DNA of 11,445 nucleotides from Gammaproteobacteria bacterium (GTDB taxonomy: Bacteria > Pseudomonadota > Gammaproteobacteria > GRL18): NCBI GenBank assembly GCA_028571885.1, contig JAPVVU010000065.1, positions 1 through 11,445 of the forward strand, read 5' to 3'. The first letter of the stretch is position 1. Each line of letters begins with the position of its first letter. A program made the position numbers and the translations under genes. The notes beneath the pieces are model-generated. The model saw nothing but the letters and a program-made list of their open reading frames with translations. It was not told the origin of the DNA and ran no database searches. Below are positions 6,438 to 11,445 of this stretch, piece by piece.

Positions 6438-7329
6438 AGCACAACAAGCCTTGGTTATTGCTTTTCCAGATTATGCAACTCAGGCAAAACAGTTTGCCGC
6501 AGCCGCAGAGCTCCCATATGTTACCGTTAATCTGCATCGCTTTCCCGATGCAGAAAGTAAATTGCAGCTCCCTGAGAGTTTGCCGAAGCACGTTATATTC
6601 TTTTGCAGTCTGGACAATCCTAATGAAAAATTAATAGAGCTGATCCTTGCCGCTGCAGGTGCAAGAGTGATAGGTGCCAGGAGAATTTCTCTGATTGCGC
6701 CTTATCTTTGTTATATGCGGCAGGATAAAGCTTTTCATGCAGGTGAGGTGATTAGTCAGCAAGTGATTGGAAAATTACTGGCAGACTATTTTGATAATGT
6801 GTTAACTGTGGATGCGCATTTACATCGCATTCATCATCTGTCAGAAGCCATTCCAGCCAAGCAAGCCATCAATATAACTGCCACCGATCCGATGGCTCAC
6901 TTTATTCAGCATCATATTGAGAACCCATATTTAATGGGACCAGATGGTGAATCAGAACAGTGGGTGACAAATATTGCTACTCAATACCAAATGGATTATG
7001 GCGTTGCACTAAAAGAACGCTACGGTGATAGAGAGGTAAAAGTCAGCATCCCGGAAGGAAATTATCAGGGGCGTAATATCGTATTAGTTGATGATGTGGC
7101 CAGTACCGGAAAAACATTAATTGAAGCAGCCAAAGCACTGCTGAAATACCACCCTGCTTCACTGTCAGTTCTAGTCACCCATGCACTGTTTGTTGATGAT
7201 GCTATTGTTCAGCTTAAAGAGACAGGCGTGGAAAATATCTGGAGCTGTGATTCTATTACGCATGCAACCAATGCAGTAAAACTGGCGGACATACTAGCGA
7301 TAAATTTTAATTCTTTTATAGCTGACTGA
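6427..7329 (+). CDS. Divergent ribose-phosphate pyrophosphokinase homologue
   Basis: This 300-residue protein has the two-lobed phosphoribosyltransferase-like fold of PRPP synthetases, which make PRPP from ribose 5-phosphate and ATP. The FPDAES block (39-44, canonical F.DGE), [10 protein letters not shown] (92-101, the ATP-binding flexible loop, canonical GYARQD) and VDAHLHRI (128-135, canonical VDLH..Q) are followed by the PRPP-binding loop [13 protein letters not shown] (218-230, canonical DD..DTGGT). The loop variants (STGKT, DAHLHRI) and the slightly short length place it outside the classical allosteric class I enzymes, so the housekeeping prs is probably elsewhere. The ATG at 6427 is supported by GGAG six bases upstream and overlaps the phosphorylase gene by 11 bases. 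Co-translation with a phosphorylase that could yield ribose 1,5-bisphosphate suggests they channel sugar phosphates to PRPP. A direct action on R15P is possible but unproven. Confidence 0.9.
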   Translation: MSFEAQQALVIAFPDYATQAKQFAAAAELPYVTVNLHRFPDAESKLQLPESLPKHVIFFCSLDNPNEKLIELILAAAGARVIGARRISLIAPYLCYMRQDKAFHAGEVISQQVIGKLLADYFDNVLTVDAHLHRIHHLSEAIPAKQAINITATDPMAHFIQHHIENPYLMGPDGESEQWVTNIATQYQMDYGVALKERYGDREVKVSIPEGNYQGRNIVLVDDVASTGKTLIEAAKALLKYHPASLSVLVTHALFVDDAIVQLKETGVENIWSCDSITHATNAVKLADILAINFNSFIAD

Positions 7330-7334
7330 GTATT

Positions 7335-7399
7335 AGAGCCTGTCATTTATTATTGGGCGATTTGACGCAGTCCGAGCTCAATAATGAATGACAGGCTCT
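7335..7399. repeat. 65-bp inverted-repeat element (MITE-like or terminator)
   Basis: The arms 7335-7355 and 7379-7399 are each 21 bases long and complementary at 20 positions; the mismatch becomes a G:U pair in RNA. The outer part reads AGAGCCTGTCATT on both strands. The 23-base loop is comparatively G+C-rich. It starts five bases after the stop of the PRPP synthetase homologue, between convergent genes, so it could end transcription from both sides. However, neither side has a T-tract. The long outer arms and sharp boundaries also fit a miniature inverted-repeat element. Confidence 0.8.
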
Positions 7400-7433
7400 G
7401 ATGCGGATGTTAAATAAAGAATGTTCACTATTT

Positions 7434-7445
7434 CCCCTCATGGGG
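7434..7445. terminator. Weak CCCC-TCAT-GGGG hairpin
   Basis: A short 4-bp G/C stem with a four-base loop lies about 70 bases past the end of the minus-strand eptC frame and 105 bases past the plus-strand operon. No proper T-run follows on either strand. It could help terminate transcription, but the call is weak. Confidence 0.25.
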
Positions 7446-7513
7446 CCTACTTTTGGTGGAATACTTATTTGGGTCAGTTCATGCGGGTATGAAAAAATTT
7501 CAATTTATTTCAT

Positions 7514-8554
7514 TCAAATCAAATGGTGCTTTTCCTGACCCAGTTGTATACCTCTGCGCATATCTGAAAAAGGCTGTATCTGTAAATCGCGTAATTTTTT
7601 GGGATTATCCGGATCCCCTATCCAGATTGGATGATTGGTAAATAATGGATTGACGATACTGCGACTGGCATCAAAACCAGCAAATGTAATGCCTGCCAGA
7701 TCAGCCCATGTATAAATAAAATCAGAGGTGCTGTAGGCTCGGTGAACTATAGTGCTTTGCTTGTGTTCTAATGAGCTATGCTTTTTCCATGAGTCACTTT
7801 GCCAGAGCAGAAATGGAATGGTGTACATTTGACTGGTAGGCGCACCCTCATTTCTTCCTGCAAAAAGATGTTCAGGGTTATCATAAACCTCTTCACCATG
7901 ATCGGAAAAATAAACCAGATAGCCGTGTTTCTTACTCTTTTTAAAGGATTTAATTAAAGTCGAAACCACGTGATCATTGTAACGAACAGCATTATCATAT
8001 TCATTAAATTCTTCGACTTGACGATCACTCAGCCACTTCGGCAAGTGTTTATTTCCACTAAAAAATGAAAAGTTCTCAGGGTAACGATAATGATATTTTC
8101 GATGAGTACCCAGCAGATGGACAACAATAAATTTTTTGTCGGTTTTATCATTTAGGATTTTTTCAAACGGCTTGATAACGACACCATCATACTGGGCAGA
8201 ATCTTGTGAGCGATTATTATTTAAATAAATCTGCTCGTCGGCCTGTTTTGAAAATGTCGTCAACATGGTATTTCGCTTTGTTTGAGTCTGCTGATTGGTG
8301 ACCCAATATGTTTTATAACCAGCCTGTTTCATGAGATTCATCAGAGTCGGCTGCTTTAGATAGAGATCAGGATTTTTTTCATCTGCAAAGGATAACACCT
8401 GCTGCAAGGTTTCGATTGTATAGGGGCGAGGGGAATACACCTGGTCGAATACCAGCAGGTCATCTTTTATGGACATGAGTTCAGGTGTGGTATCACGTTC
8501 ATAACCATACAAACCCAGTCTCTGCCGATTGGTGGATTCACCAATAACTAACAC
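7514..8554 (-). CDS. eptC: EptC C-terminal catalytic (sulfatase-fold) part
   Basis: This is the downstream open segment of the broken eptC gene. It contains the periplasmic alkaline phosphatase/sulfatase-type catalytic domain. The metal-binding GES follows the first strand. The likely nucleophile threonine is in PRPYTIE (T289 when counted from the ATG of the full gene). Metal ligands are expected in YFSDHGEEVYD and HLLGTH. A GTG at 8554 could restart translation, but it falls inside the first beta strand (LVLVIGE), has no ribosome binding site and gives no signal peptide, so the product would be cytoplasmic and probably inactive. It is best read as part of the pseudogene rather than as an independent gene. 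Confidence 0.6.
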   Translation of the reverse strand: MLVIGESTNRQRLGLYGYERDTTPELMSIKDDLLVFDQVYSPRPYTIETLQQVLSFADEKNPDLYLKQPTLMNLMKQAGYKTYWVTNQQTQTKRNTMLTTFSKQADEQIYLNNNRSQDSAQYDGVVIKPFEKILNDKTDKKFIVVHLLGTHRKYHYRYPENFSFFSGNKHLPKWLSDRQVEEFNEYDNAVRYNDHVVSTLIKSFKKSKKHGYLVYFSDHGEEVYDNPEHLFAGRNEGAPTSQMYTIPFLLWQSDSWKKHSSLEHKQSTIVHRAYSTSDFIYTWADLAGITFAGFDASRSIVNPLFTNHPIWIGDPDNPKKLRDLQIQPFSDMRRGIQLGQEKHHLI

Positions 8555-8584
8555 CAGTGTATTTGGTGTAGTGCTGTTTTCATC

Positions 8585-9283
8585 TTACAGTTCTTTCAGC
8601 GGCGGCAAGTTTTTATTGGCCAGTAAGTATTGTTCTATATCATGTAATTGATTCTTGTATTTAATATAGCCCATAACAAGGTGCCATGGTGCTGCTGGCT
8701 CCATTCGATCCATCTGTTTGGCGATAGCCCGGTCAATATTATCATTTTTTATAGTAACGGATTTAAATAAGGGCCAGCTGATAATGGAAAAAAATGAGAG
8801 CGCGAGTAATAAACGATATTTAGGTGAGCCGTCCATTGGCTTCGTTTTTTTCCACATAAAAAATGGAATTAAGCTGTAAATCAATAATGCGGGTAACATC
8901 CACCAGTAAAAATAAGATTCAAGAAATTCACTACCTTCAGAAAGATTAGATTCAAAGATAATATAAAGGACACTTTGAGAAAAATCTTGTCCATACAAAG
9001 CCAAATAGCCCATCGAAACAAGAGATGTTGCCCATAATAATAATCCCGTTATTGCAGTAATAATCCGGGTAAAACGAGGCATCAGCAAGATAGGAATAAA
9101 CCATAAAAAACTCATGTAGATTGCTTGTCTAAGCCCCACGCCTCCAGCTTGACCACTGGCAAATATAATGAGTTGATAAAGACCTGAAAAGTAAAAAAAG
9201 AAAAGGTAGTGCAGCCAGAAATTAGACCACGAAAGAGAGTTTTTGGATGACTCTTTGAATGACATAGTTGATAATAACGACAT
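8585..9283 (-). CDS. eptC: EptC N-terminal membrane part
   Basis: This is the upstream segment, 232 residues, ending at the premature TAA. It holds the membrane domain with about five hydrophobic helices (roughly 22-44, 53-68, 73-95, 126-144, 158-172). The conserved GQDFSQSVL (98-106) and RMEPAAPWH (193-201) segments help form the periplasmic entrance to the active site. The start is the ATG at 9283, preceded by AAGG five bases upstream. A GTG at 9298 in the same frame is rejected because it has no ribosome binding site. Alone, this part lacks the catalytic domain. Confidence 0.7.
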   Translation of the reverse strand: MSLLSTMSFKESSKNSLSWSNFWLHYLFFFYFSGLYQLIIFASGQAGGVGLRQAIYMSFLWFIPILLMPRFTRIITAITGLLLWATSLVSMGYLALYGQDFSQSVLYIIFESNLSEGSEFLESYFYWWMLPALLIYSLIPFFMWKKTKPMDGSPKYRLLLALSFFSIISWPLFKSVTIKNDNIDRAIAKQMDRMEPAAPWHLVMGYIKYKNQLHDIEQYLLANKNLPPLKEL

Positions 9284-9287
9284 ATTG

Positions 9288-9292
9288 ACCTT
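9288..9292 (-). promoter_or_regulatory. Ribosome binding site of eptC
   Basis: The minus strand reads AAGGTCAATATG, putting AAGG five bases before the ATG at 9283. This fixes the eptC start at that ATG rather than at the in-frame GTG 15 bases upstream. Confidence 0.7.
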
Positions 9293-9326
9293 GATCACAA
9301 TTAATAAAAACCATTTTTAATTGTCT

Positions 9327-9359
9327 ACAATAATCTATAAACCTTAAGAAAGTATTAAA
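9327..9359 (-). promoter_or_regulatory. PmrA/BasR-like box and -10 of eptC
   Basis: On the minus strand TTTAAT (9359-9354), ACTTT, then CTTAAG (9348-9343) exactly fits the direct repeat YTTAAK-N5-YTTAAK described for PmrA (BasR) binding. Ten bases further comes TATTGT (9332-9327), a possible -10, about 44 bases from the eptC ATG. Lack of a good -35 fits an activator-dependent promoter. In Salmonella eptC (cptA) is a known PmrA target, which supports the reading. The regulator gene is not in this window. Confidence 0.6.
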
Positions 9360-9413
9360 TCCGTTATATTTTGCTCATCCCGTTTCTCTGTTTATAACAT
9401 GCAATAATAAAAA

Positions 9414-11141
9414 CTACTGGCATTCTTTAAAAATCAAGGCATTACACTTTGAGCATACTTTTTTATCCAATCGCTTGTAGATAGATGCAATGGCTTCAGG
9501 TTTTGAATCAAAGAAATGATTGTTTCCCAGTTTTTTAATAAAACCTGATTTAGCAGAAAATTCATAAACAGAAGATTTCATATTAACAAAATATAAACCG
9601 CCACCCATTTTTTTCAAACTGCTATGTTCTGCCATCAGACCTTCAGCACCGGCCAAATCAATAAAGTTAATACCAGATGACACGATTAAAATATGATAAA
9701 TCTTTTCATTTTCAACAATGTGGGCAATCCGGTTTTGAATATGATTGATAGAGCCAAAATAAATAGACATATCAATACGTATAATTTTCAGTTGCGGACA
9801 TTGTTTTACGGGTTTTTTATTGATATTAACGAATTTTCTGTTTGTGTCACCCACTTCACCATCAAAGGATAGTGTAGGTATCCTGGGTGTTGATGTTTTT
9901 GCCAGAAACAAAACCAGTGAAAGTATGACACCCAGGTAAATAGCAAATTCCAGCTCCAGAAAAAGCGTGGCAAAAAAAGTGGTCAGCAGGATACTGGTTT
10001 CTGATTTGCTGAATGAAAAGGTATGTTTAATCTTATGAAAATCAATTAAATTATAGGCAACCAGTAAAATAACACCACCCATTGCTGCAATGGGCAGATA
10101 AGCAGTTAATGGCGCGATTAATAACACAATTATCATCAGGAAAAGGGCTGCTAAAATGGCCGATAAAGGTGTTTTTGCCCCGGCTTCATAATTAATTCCT
10201 GAGCGCGTAAATGAACCTGAACCCGCATAGCTGGAAAAAAAGCTGCCGGTTATATTAGACAGTCCCTGGCCTATAAATTCCTGGTTTGAGTCAATACGCT
10301 GACCGGATTTTGTTGCTACCGCACGGCTGATCGATACGGCTTCAATTAAACCCAATAAGGCTACAGCGAATGCCTCTGGTGCAAGTAGTTTTATCGTTTG
10401 AAAGGAAAATTCCGGATGTGATAGCGGCGGCAGGTGGGCAGGGATCTCACCAACTAGCTTAATATCAGTATAATTTTTAAAAAAAAGTGCCAGTACACTG
10501 CCAATAATCATCCCAATGAGCAAATTGGGAAGTTTAGGTGTTAAACGTTTGGCAATGAGTGCACTGACCAGCGTTGCAATACCAATAATTAGCAGATAGA
10601 AATTAATCTCTCCAATGCCTGCATACAGGTCCATCCAGGTATGAAAAAAAGTTTCACCTTTGGGTACAAAAATACCGGTAATATGTTTAAGCTGGCTAGT
10701 GGCAATTAAAATGGCCGCCCCTGCAGTAAATCCAATAACAACAGTATGCGAAACAAAATTAACCAGTGAACCTAACCTGGCCACACCAAAAGCAAATTGA
10801 TAGACCCCGGCCAAAAAAGTCAGTGTCAGAGCCATGGAAACAAATTCTGGTGTGCCTGGGGTCGCATGATGACTCACTGCTGAAAAAACAACAATTGAAA
10901 TAGCTGTTGTTGGACCTGATACCAAATGAAATGATGAACCAAATAATGCTGCAATGATAGGCGTTACCATTGCAGTATAAAGACCAAATTCTGGTGGTAA
11001 TCCCGCAATCGTTGCAAAGGCCACGCCTTGTGGAAGAACAATTACAGCGCCGGTTAAACCAGCCACAAAATCCGCTTTTACGGACTCTTTTGTGAGTAAT
11101 TTAAACCAGATAAGAAAAGGGAAGAATGACTCAAGTTTCAT
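9414..11141 (-). CDS. SulP-family inorganic anion transporter with STAS domain
   Basis: The 575-residue protein is a complete SulP (SLC26-like) inner-membrane transporter for sulfate, bicarbonate or a similar anion. Residues 20-415 contain the multi-helix membrane domain. The family signature is at 24-60 (DFVAGLTGAVIVLPQGVAFA, then GLPPEFGLYTA), SGPTTAIS at 75-82, and GQGLSNITGSFFSSYAGSGS at 291-310. A cytoplasmic STAS domain follows at about 447-560, with SSGINFIDLAGAEGL at its nucleotide/contact loop. The tail ends CSKCNALIFKEC, putting three cysteines (563, 566, 574) in a CxxC-x7-C pattern after the STAS domain. The ATG at 11141 is preceded by TAGGA with a seven-base spacer. The gene lies upstream of eptC on the same strand, but 130 bases and a separate promoter-like site separate them. 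The substrate cannot be told from sequence alone. No carbonic anhydrase or sulfate-assimilation gene is adjacent. Confidence 0.95.
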   Translation of the reverse strand: MKLESFFPFLIWFKLLTKESVKADFVAGLTGAVIVLPQGVAFATIAGLPPEFGLYTAMVTPIIAALFGSSFHLVSGPTTAISIVVFSAVSHHATPGTPEFVSMALTLTFLAGVYQFAFGVARLGSLVNFVSHTVVIGFTAGAAILIATSQLKHITGIFVPKGETFFHTWMDLYAGIGEINFYLLIIGIATLVSALIAKRLTPKLPNLLIGMIIGSVLALFFKNYTDIKLVGEIPAHLPPLSHPEFSFQTIKLLAPEAFAVALLGLIEAVSISRAVATKSGQRIDSNQEFIGQGLSNITGSFFSSYAGSGSFTRSGINYEAGAKTPLSAILAALFLMIIVLLIAPLTAYLPIAAMGGVILLVAYNLIDFHKIKHTFSFSKSETSILLTTFFATLFLELEFAIYLGVILSLVLFLAKTSTPRIPTLSFDGEVGDTNRKFVNINKKPVKQCPQLKIIRIDMSIYFGSINHIQNRIAHIVENEKIYHILIVSSGINFIDLAGAEGLMAEHSSLKKMGGGLYFVNMKSSVYEFSAKSGFIKKLGNNHFFDSKPEAIASIYKRLDKKVCSKCNALIFKECQ

Positions 11142-11184
11142 TTATAAATCCTAAAGTGACTATGCTGGACAATAGCCGATCTAT

Positions 11185-11214
11185 TTTATACGAAAGAGTA
11201 AAATTTTACAGTAA
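11185..11214 (-). promoter_or_regulatory. Possible sigma-70 promoter of the SulP gene
   Basis: On the minus strand TTACTG (11214-11209) and TATAAA (11190-11185) are separated by 18 bases, with the -10 about 43 bases upstream of the SulP start. The match is moderate in an A+T-rich region, so this is only a reasonable candidate. Confidence 0.35.
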
Positions 11215-11239
11215 TAATATCATAATAAATTAATATAGC

Positions 11240-11272
11240 TTTAAGCATTCCTTAAGCTTTATTGCATATAAT
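11240..11272 (+). promoter_or_regulatory. PmrA/BasR-like box and -10 of the rightmost gene
   Basis: TTTAAG (11240-11245), CATTC, CTTAAG (11251-11256) exactly fits YTTAAK-N5-YTTAAK. After ten bases comes a perfect TATAAT (11267-11272), about 50 bases before the ATG of the small membrane protein. The -35 is poor, as expected if an activator binds there. The geometry is identical to that of the eptC promoter. Read on the minus strand, the same site has one mismatch and could also act on the divergent SulP gene. Confidence 0.6.
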
Positions 11273-11322
11273 CCGCTTGCAATAGATTCATTGTTTTTAC
11301 TAACTCAAAAAGGAATTAGCTT

Positions 11323-11445
11323 ATGTTAGATAATATTAACCTTGTTAAACCAGGATTAGCTCTGGTTTTTATTGGTTTGTTTTTTGGACTGTCTATGGGT
11401 ATTTTATTCGGTGTAAACGAAGATGCTGTAAAGGGATACATTGAT
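11323..11445 (+). CDS. Small membrane protein, partial at window end
   Basis: Only the first 41 residues are visible. The ATG at 11323 is preceded by AAAAAGGA with an eight-base spacer, a strong start. The product begins MLDNINLVKPG, followed by a hydrophobic helix at about 11-30 (LALVFIGLFFGLSMGILFGV), then the acidic stretch NEDAVKGYID. I do not recognise a named family. It is probably an inner-membrane protein whose remaining helices lie beyond the window. The consensus -10 and PmrA-like direct repeat upstream suggest regulated expression, possibly together with envelope modification genes. Confidence 0.65.
   Translation, partial: MLDNINLVKPGLALVFIGLFFGLSMGILFGVNEDAVKGYID

Larger units (their letters stand above)
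7514..9283 (-). pseudogene. eptC: eptC/cptA phosphoethanolamine transferase, interrupted by one TAA
   Basis: The whole gene is present in one frame: 232 codons, a TAA at 8585-8587, then 356 more sense codons and the normal stop. EptC (CptA, YijP) is an inner-membrane enzyme that moves phosphoethanolamine from phosphatidylethanolamine onto lipid A/LPS core, and in some species onto other targets. Landmarks shared with the enterobacterial protein run through both parts: YGQDFSQSVL and MEPAAPW before the stop; LVLVIGEST, SRPYTIE-like PRPYTIE, ADEKNPDLYL, HLLGTH and YFSDHGEEVYD after it. At the break the frame reads LPPLKEL-stop-DENSTTPNTLVLV, aligning without gap to the linker in E. coli. A single base change in a codon such as CAA, AAA or GAA would explain the stop. 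Total length, about 589 codons, matches the family (about 577). Unless the stop is suppressed or is a sequence error, the enzyme is not made in active form. Confidence 0.92.

Noticed and set aside
5899..6591. Open frames on the opposite strand or in other phases inside the phosphorylase/PRPP synthetase genes
   Set aside because: They overlap strongly supported genes, lack family motifs and ribosome binding sites, and look like chance frames.
7514..8554. Treating the eptC catalytic half as an independent sulfatase gene starting at GTG 8554
   Set aside because: The start would cut the first beta strand of the fold, has no ribosome binding site or signal peptide, and the frame continues upstream through a single TAA into the matching membrane domain.

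Overview
The window looks like a low-G+C gammaproteobacterial chromosome. The strongest lineage clues are an EptC/CptA-type phosphoethanolamine transferase that can be followed along its length against what I remember of the enterobacterial protein, and a SulP transporter with a C-terminal STAS domain. The exact genus cannot be told from this sequence.

Left part (1 to about 3290): gene-poor, very A+T-rich accessory DNA. It holds an orphan sulfotransferase-like gene (377-1135, +), a small BFD-type [2Fe-2S] protein (1585-1830, +), a decayed C-terminal fragment of an Rhs protein (about 2206-2381, +) and an unrecognised protein with an N-terminal hydrophobic segment and a USP-like alpha/beta pattern (2512-3117, -). 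None of the intact genes has a convincing ribosome binding site, and two of them seem to need TTG starts. A 34-bp repeat containing a palindrome occurs twice, 1170 bp apart, on either side of the Rhs fragment and the USP-like gene. This part looks like an eroded insertion or recombination region.

Middle (3291-7329): a compact nucleic-acid/nucleotide metabolism cluster. A beta-CASP metallo-beta-lactamase (RNase-like) gene on the minus strand diverges from a two-gene plus-strand operon. The operon encodes an AMP phosphorylase-type member of the thymidine phosphorylase family and a divergent PRPP synthetase homologue, whose genes overlap by 11 bp. Together they suggest a route from RNA or NMP, via phosphorolysis to ribose 1,5-bisphosphate, towards PRPP. 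This is inference from neighbourhood and family knowledge. A 65-bp near-perfect inverted repeat follows the operon.

Right part (7514-11445): eptC on the minus strand, broken by one in-frame TAA between its membrane and catalytic domains; a SulP-STAS anion transporter (-); and the start of a small membrane protein (+) that runs off the window. The promoter regions of eptC and of the rightmost gene each carry an exact YTTAAK-N5-YTTAAK direct repeat, the published PmrA/BasR box pattern, placed exactly 10 bp upstream of a -10-like hexamer. This suggests that one OmpR-family response regulator controls both. No tRNA, rRNA, CRISPR array or intact transposase gene was seen.
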